From assembly GCA_949128115.1 (NCBI GenBank), contig OX421964.1, positions 48,772,601 to 48,836,600 of the forward strand: 64,000 nucleotides of DNA, written 5' to 3'. The position numbers and the translations under genes were made by a program. Below, one piece after another: positions 21,418-31,517 of this stretch (position 1 is the stretch's first letter; the number at the start of each line of letters is the position of its first letter). The notes under the pieces are model-generated. The model was not told where the DNA came from, ran no database searches, and saw only the letters and a program-made list of their open reading frames with translations. The DNA is from Anaspis maculata. Taxonomy: Eukaryota; Arthropoda; Insecta; Coleoptera; Scraptiidae.

Positions 21418-23035
21418 AATTCGGAATGTACTTCGCTACTTTTTGAGCCGGCTGGGGCCTTGAGTCGGTGGCCGGCGCCGAGGGCGTCCACCGCTGGTTA
21501 CCTCCTTGCTCTTCGAACGTTTTCCGATCCCGCGTCCGTTTCTCTTCTGGCTCTTTGTAGGCCGTCTCAGTCGTATATGCCTGTGCTGCTCGAGGAGGTG
21601 GTCTAAAGGAACTCGTCTCCGCTTGCAGCTGTTCGAACTCCTCCGTCATCTGGACAAGTTCCTCCATGGTGTTGAAATCTCGCCATCGTACATATCCCTT
21701 GTATTCCGGACGAAGATTCCGGTAAATCCGGGCCAGCTCGGTTCGCTCGTTGCAACCACCGTGCCGCCGCATCAGGGTCTGCATGGCGGTGAGATAGTCT
21801 CGGGCTTTCTCGCGCGCGCCTTGAGTCCGTGAACGGATTTCCTCTTCCATTCGGAATTCAAAATCATGAGGCAAGAAATGGCGTCGAAAATCTGCTTCGA
21901 ATTCGTTCCACCATCTCCATCTTTGCTTGTTGTTGCGATACCAAAGCAGCGCACTGCCTCGCAATAACTCTGGAAGGGCCTTTAATAGCGCCTCTCGTGG
22001 CAGATCATACGCTTCTCGTAATTCTTCTAGCCTCTCCAAAAATGTTACTGTTTCGCCGACCTGGCCCTCGAAATGCAGGTTCCATTTTCTGACAACGTTG
22101 AGTACGTCTCCGATGCGTCGCGTCGGCGGCATCTCTTCCGGACCCCACGGCAGGTCTTGCTGCTGCTCCGTGTGTCTCCTCGGTGGATGCGCTCGGTGGA
22201 CGTCGTGTCGTGGTCTCTCGTACTGTTGCAAGAAGGGATTTTGCGGCGGCGCCGTCCAAACTCGTGGCTCTGCATCTCTTGGTAACATATTTTCGACAAG
22301 CTGTCTGTGTGCGCCACAGCGCTCTTCATGGCTTGCCACCCTCTCTATTGGTGGTCTTCGTGCGCCACAGCCCTCTCCGCAGCATGCCACCTGGCTCCGT
22401 GGGGGCACCTGGGGGTCTGTTGGTCTCGCACTTTGTTGTTCGAAGCTCTCCCGTACCATGGGGCTTCTCGATTCTTCGTTGTGATGCGCTCGCATCGAAG
22501 CTTCCTCATATCGTGCCGTCGGACTTGTGATATCCACGATGCATCGTGAGTGAGGTGTATGCACTGATCCAATTGACGAGGTTCCTCCGCCTCTTCTGAG
22601 CCCGGTATCGTCGTGCGATTCCCTCTGTTCATCTTCTACTCGACGAGATGATTGGCTCTGCGGTGTCAAGCTGGATCGGGTCATGCGTTCGCTTCTTTCG
22701 TCCACTTCTCCTGCCGCGGACTCTTGTTGTTCACCAGCTTCTCCCATGTCTTGAAGTGTTGGCGGCGTTCGTCTTTCAACTTGTTCGGCCACATTAACCG
22801 CTGCTGCCGTTCTTCTGCCTGCGAGCCATGGAATCGCGCCCGGACCATGCTCCAAGTAAAAAATTAGGCGTCGTCGCAGTTCTTCTATGGCGCCGGTTTC
22901 ATTGATGCCAAACTTTTGCAGTTCCGCCTGCACTTCTTTCTTCTTAAGCCGTTGGATCCAACCGTATCGGTTGTCCGTGGCATTCCCCATTTCTTGGGGT
23001 ACTGGTGATTTCTGTCGTCGTCGCGTCATTGTCAA
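21227..23035 (-). CDS. gag: Gag polyprotein with SAP-like N-terminus and zinc knuckle
   Basis: 602 codons, intact. Residues about 28-66 (LKKKEVQAELQKFGI, NETGAIEELRRRL) resemble a SAP motif: helix, loop with Gly, helix. Residues about 75-300 are low-complexity, charged and Pro/Arg-rich. From about 320 the sequence fits the Ty3-type capsid family (retrotrans_gag): FEGQVGETVTFLERLEE, ALPELLRGSALLWYRNN, WNEFEADFRRHF and an ending MEELVQMTEEFEQL. A nucleocapsid part has CQRCGDASHNRMRC, a perfect CX2CX4HX4C, then CWTCGKLDVFTRSC, where Val stands in place of the zinc-binding His. It should form the particle that packages element RNA. It starts 60 bp inside the primer site and overlaps the protease frame. 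Confidence 0.88.
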   Translation of the reverse strand: MTMTRRRQKSPVPQEMGNATDNRYGWIQRLKKKEVQAELQKFGINETGAIEELRRRLIFYLEHGPGAIPWLAGRRTAAAVNVAEQVERRTPPTLQDMGEAGEQQESAAGEVDERSERMTRSSLTPQSQSSRRVEDEQRESHDDTGLRRGGGTSSIGSVHTPHSRCIVDITSPTARYEEASMRAHHNEESRSPMVRESFEQQSARPTDPQVPPRSQVACCGEGCGARRPPIERVASHEERCGAHRQLVENMLPRDAEPRVWTAPPQNPFLQQYERPRHDVHRAHPPRRHTEQQQDLPWGPEEMPPTRRIGDVLNVVRKWNLHFEGQVGETVTFLERLEELREAYDLPREALLKALPELLRGSALLWYRNNKQRWRWWNEFEADFRRHFLPHDFEFRMEEEIRSRTQGAREKARDYLTAMQTLMRRHGGCNERTELARIYRNLRPEYKGYVRWRDFNTMEELVQMTEEFEQLQAETSSFRPPPRAAQAYTTETAYKEPEEKRTRDRKTFEEQGGNQRWTPSAPATDSRPQPAQKVAKYIPNYDRNRNCQRCGDASHNRMRCDNQARLFCWTCGKLDVFTRSCHPVIKQERNEAPPAANCAGHAR

Positions 23036-23095
23036 GGAGGAAAGGATAGGATGAGTCTACGCCTTGCACTGGTGTGTGTTTTGTAGCAGAAACGT

Positions 23096-23113
23096 GTCCC
23101 TGCTCGGGCGCCA
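23096..23113 (-). other. Primer binding site, tRNA-Lys type
   Basis: On the element strand TGGCGCCCGAGCAGGGAC starts 3 bases after the 5' LTR. It equals the usual tRNA-Lys primer site except for one A-to-G change. Two more full copies occur inside each LTR. Confidence 0.85.
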
Positions 23114-23116
23114 GTT

Positions 23117-24396
23117 TGTAACGGGGGGGGGGGAATGAAAAAGAGGGTTTCTCCTCTTTCAACTGGTCCCTGCTCGGGCGCCAGTTTGTAACGGGGGGAA
23201 TGAAGACTGGGGTTTCTTCTCTTTCACTGGTCCCTGCTCGGGCGCCAGTTTGTAACGGGGGGAAAAATGAAAAGGAGTTTCTTCTCTCTTCTTTTAACTC
23301 GACTAAATTCGCGGGTTCTTACTCTTCCCACATGAATCGATGCGTTTCTCTCTAGGGGGTTTGCTCGGGCGCCACCTTACTTTACCGCAAGGAATTTAAA
23401 CAAGATTCGGGTTTTACTTTAGTATATTGAACACACAACAATATCTCAAACAAGTATCAAAAAGACAACAATTATATTTACAGTTTACAACGTTACTTAG
23501 AGAGAAATGTGACCGCACCTATCCACCCTGTGGGAATCTACCACAACAACACGACTACCGTCAGTCAATTATCCAACTTCAGTGCAATGCGCTACTCGTT
23601 TGGTGTGAAGCACCGATGGGTTCCGACCCCGCAACAGTCTAGGGTACTCTTCGTATCCGCTCCACCCCGCAACAGTGTAAGGTGGAGTAAGCCTACAAGA
23701 GCAATCCACACAGCAGCCCCCTTCAGGTCACTCGTCCGGTCCCCACGTCCCAGACAACCGTGTTATCCGTAGACAGGACACCAGAGAGAGCACCACGAAG
23801 ACGACCCGCAGGACGCGGTATTAACACGGAGGGGCATCCACACAGTCGCCCCCTTTCGGTTGATGTCGCAGTATCAGAAGCTCAGGACAACGGTCAGGTT
23901 GTTATCCACGGCTTCGACACCGCTAATCCCCCACAAAGGTGACCCGCAGGACACTATTGCATCTCAATGCAAAGTGGCGAGAAGTGCGATCCCGGCATCA
24001 CCGCGTCAGTTGGCCGTCGTCGGCTTGGTTCAAACAAACTAGCTTGGCACTTGGTGTACGAATTGGTCGGCCGCGGCCAGTTAATTCATCAAGCACCGTT
24101 CATGTACCCTCCCTAGATGTTCGCCTTGCCGATTGCGACTGGCACAAACTGCGTGTCTTTTTATGACTGATGCATTCTCTGTACAACGTCTTTACAAAGA
24201 CATGCGTACATGCGATCCAGTGGAATTGGATGAAGTGGCCGTCCGCCACAACTTTACTTACGTTGGGTCGTTGGACGCGGTGCGGTGGCTTGGCCGCACG
24301 GCGCCCTCTCTCGGTCACCGTTGGGACCTTGTATTTACCGCGGGACGAGTGCGCTTGCTACTTATTTATCTCGCGCTACCTAGACGCTTTATCACA
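23117..24396 (-). repeat. 5' LTR (right copy)
   Basis: Same as the left LTR apart from 11 instead of 10 G in one run and CTTTCAAC instead of CTTTTAAC. Internal primer-site copies are at 23166-23183 and 23230-23247. Promoter and polyadenylation elements must lie here but I cannot place them with confidence. Confidence 0.9.
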
Positions 24397-24400
24397 AAGA

Positions 24401-25005
24401 GTATCCCTAGTGCTTGTGAGACCGCTGCCCTCCATGAAACCCTCGTCAACCTGATTACCGTCGCCAATACGTGCATTGAAATCGCCCATCAAAAAAGTCG
24501 GAAGGTCGTGCTCGGACATCTCCCGCAAGGTCCCATCCAACAGATTCCTGCAGTCGTCACAACTCAGGCTTGGAGGCAGATAGAATATACCTAAAATAAA
24601 ACTGAATTCAACAAGAGACGCTTTCAGAATTATCCAGTATTCCCCAGTTTCCAACATAGACATTGATTGAATCTTTGTTTTATTTGAAAGAACGGTTATG
24701 CCTCCACTGGGTCTGCCGACCGAGGTGGATTTTTTGGCAAAACTGTGGAATACGTTGTAATCAATGAACATATTATTGAGATTTGAAAAATTTTCCGTAT
24801 AAAGCCATGTTTCAGTGAAGCAGATGAAGTCAAATTCCAACAGATAGTCGACATCTGGGGGTTCCAAGTTGATAACATTTTTAATTCCATTCACATTCCA
24901 GAATAATCCACCAATAATACGCGAAGCACAATTCTCTTCTTGTCCGTCATAGCTCCAGTTATTTATATCTTCATTGATGCTTCTGTTATTCTTAGAAGGT
25001 ACCAT
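24401..25005 (-). pseudogene. LINE ORF2, endonuclease half
   Basis: About 200 codons upstream of the LTR insertion, starting 12 bp after the ORF1 stop. It has APE-type endonuclease blocks: LFWNVNGI (N-terminal Asn), FICFTETWL (catalytic Glu), RPSGGITVL, and FLMGDFNARIGD (Asp and Asn of the active site). This enzyme nicks target DNA to prime reverse transcription. The frame runs on into LTR sequence and ends after six foreign codons. It is in frame with 15737-18575 once the LTR element and one AAGA are discounted. Confidence 0.88.
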
Positions 25006-25017
25006 CTTATTGGATTG

Positions 25018-25961
25018 CTATGCCGGAGGATCGATTGGAATTGATTCGACTGGAGTGGCTTCGGTTGAGTAGTTGGTGAGCTTTTTTTCTTGTTCCATTT
25101 TTCTGACGTAAGCGGGACAATTGCCGTCACGAGCAGAGTGTCTTCTTTGCTTCAGTCCAAGCTTGCGACAATTCGGGCAATCTAGATCTTCGGTTTTGCA
25201 GTCTTGAGATTGATGCTCTCCTCCGCATTTATGGCAGCATAGTTTTTCTTTGCAGTATTTACCGATGTGTTTGTACTGACTGCAGCGGAAACAGATCGCA
25301 ACGTTAAAATATTCTTTGACGTATACTCTCATCAAATCAAATATCAACGTTTTTTTTCTTACGAGGAATTTGAAGATTGCAGCTGGTGCTTGAAGTATCC
25401 AGTTCTCTTTTAACCTGTTACGACAAGTTTTTCTTGTTATGATCTTGATATGTTCTTTAAGTGGGACTTCGCCAAAAGCTTGCCTGATGTCTTCATTCTG
25501 CTGTATTAACATGTCGACAAACTCATCTTCTTCATGTCCTTTGTCAACGCCCGAAATCATGAAGTAAGGGTCGGTATTGCCAGGTACTTTCACTGTAATT
25601 TCTGTGTGCTTCTTCAATACTTTTTTTAGTTTTTCCATTTGAACTTTGTTTTGTGCTTCCAAAATAATTGCACCACTTCTCGTTTGTCTCTTAATCCTCC
25701 ATCAATGTCTGTAGAACTTATATTTTTTCTGATCTTATCCCATTCAAGTTTTGTGGATTCCTGCTTGTCTTCCTTAGAAGATGAGATCATTATTTCAAAT
25801 TTCGGCTTACTTTCAGGTGTGGCCCATGATGACTCTTTGGCCTTTTCACTGCCTGAAGCTGTGGATTCATCGACTGAATTCTTTTTGACAATTTTTGCAT
25901 ATGTTTTCGTAGATTTATTGTCGTTATCAGTTATCGTTACAAAGCACTTGTTCTCGTTCAC
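25018..25961 (-). pseudogene. LINE ORF1 with three zinc knuckles, one frameshift
   Basis: Two frames overlap at 25626-25662. The first 111 codons are charged and Ser/Lys-rich. The second (214 codons) has an RNA-binding-like domain (FMISGVDKGHEEDEFVDML) and then knuckles CFRCSQYKHIGKYC, CCHKCGGEHQSQDC-like and CPNCRKLG...C, as in ORF1 of jockey/I/CR1-like LINEs, where the protein binds element RNA. A single-base indel near 25660-25690 would join the frames, so I read it as a mutation and not as programmed frameshifting. The stop lies 12 bp before ORF2. Confidence 0.8.
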
Positions 25962-26000
25962 TTGTATGTTCCAACCGCACAGTATTCGAATTTGAATGCG

Positions 26001-27704
26001 GTTGTTGCACAGAGCGGACTCCTCCGGTCCGCATGGATAAAACGTTTGAGTTTGATCCCGAAGTAACTTCTTGGATCATGACATTGAGGCGAAAATCGAA
26101 AAACAACAAACAAAGGTAGCCACGGCGAACTGTGGAATGTAGAATGCGGATCTCCAGGTGAGGTCCAAGCAGAAAATCTTCAAAAAAAGGTGCTAGTTGA
26201 CTGCGCAGCCAGCCCGAGGTGACCTTTTTGCTCACAGAACACCACTCAGTAATGACCTCCCCGTGATCTTGAATTTCATAAAAACAGAAGAGCGGCGCGG
26301 CGCTTTTAAATAAAGCTTTTTGTGTTCCGCAATTTACTTAATGATTTAGTTAATTGGAATTGATCCCGAGGAAAATAAAGCTGTATAATTATCAGGTCCG
26401 GAGATTATTACGGACGCTGAAACAGTACAGCGCTTGCTGGCTGCTCGCCCGAGCCAAGGGCATCGATTAAGGAATGGAAAGTAGAACGTTTTCAGAAATC
26501 TGCTTTCCATTATTTCTCCTCTCTGTGCTTAGACAACGTACGTATACCGTGACTAAATATTAGCCTTTTCGGATGAAAAATTAAGGAGTTTCGAGAATTT
26601 CCCCAAGGGATGATGATGATGGGATGGAGGAGCATCAGGAGCGTCGCTGGTGCCCTGTAGAGCAGAAGTGTCTGCTCAAGATTAGCCGCCGTGTGTCTAC
26701 TTTTTTTCGAGTTCTCGTCGTCGTCGAAGCGCATATAACTTCAAGAACTTGGTGCAGCCCTCGTGTTTTATGCAGTTGAAATTATCTAAACGAGGCGGCC
26801 CGGGCATACCGCGCCGAAGACATCCGGGCGGCGTTGTAAATAAAAATGTCGTAAATCGCGGGCGCTTTGCCGCCATAACCGCAAACTCGGACTCAGCGTC
26901 AGAGAGAAATGCTGCGCGCCCGCCCCATCGAAATTTATCGCAACAAGAAATTCTTCGTGGCGGCGGCGGCGGTGTGCAGGTATGCATGATCTGTAATCTT
27001 ACAAATTTCTTTCCCTGGGAGCAGAGAAAAGATAAAAGCGTGTTCCGGACGATAAAGCACGCTACAAATCTCCGCTGAATTGTCCTCGTCCTCTCTGCAA
27101 AAAGACTGCCAAAGTGGCGACCAGTTACCTGCAGAGATCCCCTTAAACGCCCCCGGAAAGTTTTAATGCCGGGCCCGGGCGTCTCGTCTCTGACTATTGC
27201 CACACCAACCACCACCACCATCGCCGCCGCCGCCATTGAGGATAATTCCAAAAGTCGCTTTCTTTTTCTGATTCTGCTAGAGGGGGTCATTTGAAGTAAA
27301 AGCAACGGTGAAAATTTTTATATTGGTAAAGAAGAGACGCTTGGAGATATCGGGAGAGGGATCCCGCCGGGACGGAGGGTCACGCACCGAAAGACGCACT
27401 GATAAGATAGCTCTCGTGGGCCGTGGGCCGCGCTAAGACAAAGTGAGGATCCTCGTTTCGTGCAACTTCGTCACCTTGTTTATTTACGAAATTTATTAGC
27501 CAGAACGCCGGGAGTGATTGCCGCCTTGAGGATTCTCAATGAGACGACGAACAATGAATAAAACGAAGGGACGGAGGAGAAACCGGAAGGTACACATAAT
27601 TAAAACGAGATCGTGATGAGAGGCCCGACTTGGCGATTCCAATTTTGGAACGCCACAATGTTCCCATGCAAAATTGTTTGGTTATTCGTGATGATGACGA
27701 TAAC

Positions 27705-27735
<31 letters not shown>

Positions 27736-28390
27736 CGTGATGATTCAAACTGAATTAACCGAAGCGATATCACAAAAATTGACACTAAAAATCGCCTCAA
27801 TGATCGCAAATTGGCGGCATAGGAAAGTTACGAGTTTTTTGCGAATTTCATTTGCAAAGCGGATTACGCATCAAGCTAGCAGACTGGAATGCTCAATAAT
27901 TTGCGCATCACTATGTGATCCTTTTTTTGTATTTTGAAACTAGAGCGGCGGTGGTGGCAGCAGAGCTCTTCGAATGAGATAATTTTTGGCGATGTGTGTG
28001 TGACTGTGTATTTTGTGTTGCTACACTAAAAAGCCACAGCAAAGGGGTCTGATTTACGTGGCGTTTCTTTCTTTTACGGCAACTAACTCTCCACTTCCGA
28101 TTGAAAAGTGTTTCCATATCAGCGCCATTTATCCTCTGCACGTCTTGTGTACAATATGAATGTTTCCTTCTTTTCCATACCCTCAACACCAGTAGCCGCA
28201 ATGCAGAATGGCTTGGCCAGGGTATGCACTTAGCACTTACACGCCGTAAATGATATTTATGCATTAGCCATTTCTAAGGAAAACGGTTCTAACCGACCGG
28301 TACCAGGAGGCAACAAGACCACCGGTAGTCAAATTGCTTGCGGCTTAGGAACCATCAGCCTAGCACACTCCGTCATACTCAAAACCTGAA
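26001..28390. other. No gene recognised; 202-codon frame and microsatellites
   Basis: 26017-26060 resembles 56782-56826 (repeat F1). The longest frame is 26697-27305 on the minus strand (202 codons): Arg- and Pro-rich, with Ala/Val runs from (CCG)n and (GGT)n-like DNA and no domain I recognise. It could hide an exon, but I see no support. (GGC)n lies at about 26956-26972. Confidence 0.4.
27704..27735. repeat. (GAT)n microsatellite
   Basis: About ten GAT units, directly readable. Confidence 0.9.
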
Positions 28391-28399
28391 GATGAAGAA

Positions 28400-30193
28400 G
28401 TGGTTCCAGAAAGCATAAAAATGAATAATGAAGAAATTATTGTTTATATTCCATTACATCATGGTTCATGGGAAGAGTTCGGATCGAAGATGGAAAACGA
28501 TAGCAAAGGCAACCAGAAATTGTTCTACAGAGTATTTAAAACACTGAGGAAAGGAAAAGAGACCAGTCTGAAGCACATAAAAGGAAAGGATAGAAGAATT
28601 ATTACAGAAGGAACGGAAATAATGCAAAGATGGAACGAGTACTTTAGAGAGCTTCTCAGCGCAGACAGGCGACACAATACAACCACGAAAACAACAAATA
28701 ACGAAGAGAAAGACGAAGTAAGGGACAGCATAAAAGAACAAGAAGTAGTAGAAGTCATCAGATCCATCAAAAGGGGAAAATCGGCCGGGCATGACATGAT
28801 AACACCAGGCATGCTAAAAAATCTGGGCACGCATGGCATCGAAATCCTGACATGCATGTTCAATAAAGCATGGAGTACAGGTACGGTACCCGACGACTGG
28901 AAAATCGGAATAATAGTACCAATATTCAAAAAGGGGGACACCAGGGAGTGCGGAAATTACAGAGGCATCACGCTGCTGAGCATTGTATCGAAAGTATACG
29001 AAAATGTGCTTGAAAGAAGACTGAGAAGGATAATAGAGAAGGAACTGGATGAAGCGCAGAGCGGGTTTAGGAAAGGGCGTAGTGTACAGGATCATGTATT
29101 TACAATCAAACAAATAATCGAAAAAACAAAAATAAAAAACACGGAGGTTGATCTTGCCTTCTTAAATCTAGAAAAAGCGTTCGATTAAGTGCCACAAAAA
29201 GTAGTATGGGGAAGCCTTGCCCGAAGAAGAGCTGATCCAAAACTGAGAAGGGGAATAAAAAGCTTTTATGTAAATAACCGAAGCTACGTCAGAAAGGACA
29301 ACATGGAATCGGAAAAATTCGAAATAAACGACGGACTGAAGCAAGGCGGAGTTATGAGTCCGTTGCTGTTCATAGTAGTGATGGACGACGTAATCAAAGA
29401 CACGAGGAATAAAATACGTACGGTAATTACATGCTGAAGAAAGTCTGCATTTCAGAGTGCGCCTTTGCTGATGACATAATGATATGCGCAACAAAAAAAG
29501 AAGACCTGCAAGAAAACTTGAACATCTGGGAAATGGAATTAACAGCAAGAAACATGAAGCTAAACGCGAAGAAAACAAAAGTGATGATGGTTAGAAAAGT
29601 GAACAGAGACATTAATATAGAAGTAAACAATGCGAAGATCGAACAAGTAAATAACTACGTTCAAATACCTGGGAGTAACAATCGACAGAAAAGGTAATAT
29701 GAAAGAAGAAATAGAAGAGAGAATAACTAATCCCGCACGACTGTACCACAGCTTAAGTCACACATTCATTGGGAAGAAGGAAATAAGTAAAAAGACAAAA
29801 ATAACGGTATACAAAACAGTCTTTAGACCAATATTAATTTACGGAAGCGAAAGCTGGATATTATCTAACACAATGAAAAGCAGAAAACAGGCCATGGACA
29901 TGAAGTACTTGAGGAAGACTAAAGGAGTAACCAGGAGAGACAGAATTCGGAACGACAAGATAAGAGAAGAACTGGAGGTAGAGCCCATAACAAACTTTAT
30001 CGAAAAGCAACAACTGAAATGGTACGGACATCTAATCAGAATGCAAAACGAAAGACCGGTCAAGAACATTTGGAAAACCAGAATACAAAGAAGTAAAAGT
30101 AGAGGAAGATCAAGGAAGACGTGGAACGACGAAGTGGCAACCATACTCGAGAAAAGGGAAATAACAATGGCAATGGCTGCCAAGACGGCGTAA
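28400..30193 (+). pseudogene. LINE reverse transcriptase (RTE-like), inactivated
   Basis: Three plus-strand pieces make one RT and C-terminus. 28400-29437: a linker, then IKRGKSAGHDMITPGMLK, IVPIFKKGDTRECGNYRGI, QSGFRKGRSVQDHVF and FLNLEKAFD; a TAA follows directly, where the family has a charged residue before VP. The next codons continue in the same frame to QGGVMSPLLF. 29431-29697, one frame off: FADDIMICA (catalytic ADD) and KLNAKKTKVM. 29699-30193, another frame: YGSESW, KYLRKTKGVTRRDRIRN, QLKWYGHLIRM. These last motifs are typical of RTE-like and related insect LINEs. The endonuclease is missing (5' truncation). A short AT-rich tail, about 30278-30290, may be the 3' end. Confidence 0.8.
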
Positions 30194-30589
30194 GAACAAA
30201 TTTTTAGTTATATTTTATTCACAATGAATTGTATCTAACCTTACACCTTCACGGTAGAAAGGCTTGTTGATTAATGTAATAATATATATATACATCATGG
30301 TTGCTACTATGAATAGCATAGGTATAACATGGACCACAACCGTGAAATTCCGCTTGGTCTTTAGTAGAAAAGTGTGTTTTTTTCCTTGTAACCTCGGGCG
30401 GCGTCACCGCCTTCTTGCATGCTCTTGAGGCTGACGCTGATGCGGCTTGTTATTTCTGTTTTCACCAAAAAAGTGCTTTCCTCAAGTCGACCTTGTGTCG
30501 TGAACTGTCACCTTGGCGTTCACAGCTCGGTTTTGAATTTGGAATGTAAGTATGTGTGAGTTTACTAATTTTGCCACAAAAACGAAAAA

Positions 30590-30985
30590 TAGCAGTGAGC
30601 TTTTTTCACTTGTCCAACATATTTGAGAGTCCCTTGCTTCAGACAATACTCAGGGGTTTCTTTGCCGGGTTATTCCACTGAGTGCCTTCTTCCGAATCCG
30701 TCACTTTCCCTTTTCTTTAACTGGATAGTTCCGACATATTTTGTTGTGTTGTTTTCAATTTATTATGGACTATGGTATTGATTTTTATGTTTTCTGGTAC
30801 CACAGTTTTTGTTCATTTTGTTCATTCTGTCAGTCACATGTTAGGTGTTTTGCGAAACGAACCATAAAAAAATAATTTTGCACTTATTTTGTGAATGAAA
30901 CTTTCAGTGCAATGAGTGTGTTTCATTGGAGTCCACCTTGACCGCCACCTTCTTTTTCCTCGGGTCGTTTCCCTCATAAGCGAAG
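30590..30985 (+). repeat. Dispersed repeat F2, copy 1
   Basis: Diverged but collinear match to 61940-62335. Shared stretches include CACTGAGTGCCT, TTCCGAATCCGTCACT, GACATATTTTGTTGTGTT, TCTGTCAGTCACATGT and CTCGGGTCGTTTCCCTCAT. No coding potential seen. In copy 2 it is followed by a LINE 3' part, so it might be a promoter or leader of some element. Confidence 0.6.
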
Positions 30986-31057
30986 GCGAGCAAAACGAAG
31001 GATCAAGACGGATAACACAGGCCAAACAAATGTATCGACAGAAGAGGGGGGAGGGCG

Positions 31058-31223
31058 TATAGACAATACAAATAGAAAAGACACATGTCGTCACGGATTT
31101 TTACGGTTGCGTAGGAACCAGGTGAGTCCATCATTCAAAAAAAGGTTGGCTGATTTTTGATGCCCCAATATCCGTGACAACGGTGGTGATAACATATGGT
31201 CTTCTCTATTTGTATTGTCTATA
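31058..31223. mobile_element. MITE with TATAGACAATACAAATAGA ends
   Basis: TATAGACAATACAAATAGA at the left is mirrored at the right (TCTATTTGTATTGTCTATA), with further pairing at GTCACGGAT/ATCCGTGAC. 166 bp, no coding frame, TA at both ends. Confidence 0.65.
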
Positions 31224-31390
31224 CCATCACAATACTGAAGTCATGAAATACACGATGTTATAACGGACTAAAATCATCAAGAATTCCATTTTTTGCGAAA
31301 CGATGTCGATGATGCGATACATTTGCGAGTGAACCTTCAACCTTACCAGGCGGAAGGTTGATATATGAATTTTTACCGCTTTTTCTTATA

Positions 31391-31515
31391 GCTGTATTAC
31401 ACTACACAATTTCTTGTACAACTTCTTGTACAATCTGTCAGTTGAACAATCAAGTCCATTGTTTTTTGACACTATTTTGGCAGATTGTACAAGAAATTGT
31501 GTAGTGTAAAACAGC
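31391..31515. mobile_element. 125-bp MITE, copy 1
   Basis: Ends GCTGTATTACACTACACAA and its inverse, flanked by TA on both sides. The same family occurs at 36410-36534. A 13-bp ACTTCTTGTACAA duplication sits in the left arm here. It lies directly next to the (TAGA)n tail of the LINE relic that follows. Confidence 0.8.
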
Positions 31516-31517
31516 TA

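Larger units (their letters stand above)
18576..24396 (-). mobile_element. Young non-autonomous LTR retrotransposon, gag-protease only
   Basis: Two direct repeats (18576-19854 and 23117-24396) differ, by eye, at one base and in one G-run length over 1.28 kb, which indicates a recent insertion. The element runs on the minus strand: 5' LTR, tRNA-Lys-type primer site, gag, protease, polypurine tract, 3' LTR, flanked by AAGA. The 3.26-kb interior has no room for, and no trace of, reverse transcriptase, RNase H or integrase. Gag and protease resemble Ty3/gypsy-type proteins. It must have used RT and integrase from another element. Confidence 0.9.
15448..26000 (-). mobile_element. Non-LTR retrotransposon (LINE), split by an LTR element
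   Basis: On the minus strand the order is ORF1 (25961-25018), ORF2 endonuclease (25005-24401), a 5.8-kb LTR element, ORF2 reverse transcriptase (18575-15737), a roughly 250-bp 3' UTR and a (TACA)n tail. ORF1 with CCHC knuckles plus an APE-type endonuclease and RT in ORF2 is the layout of jockey/CR1/I-like LINEs. The 5' end is not sharply defined; it lies between 25961 and about 26017, where sequence resembling repeat F1 resumes. Without the nested element it is about 4.7 kb, so nearly full length. Confidence 0.85.

Noticed and set aside
26697..27305. 202-codon minus-strand frame
   Set aside because: Driven by CCG/GGT-type simple sequence, with no domain, and a plus-strand frame overlaps it; no sign of an exon.
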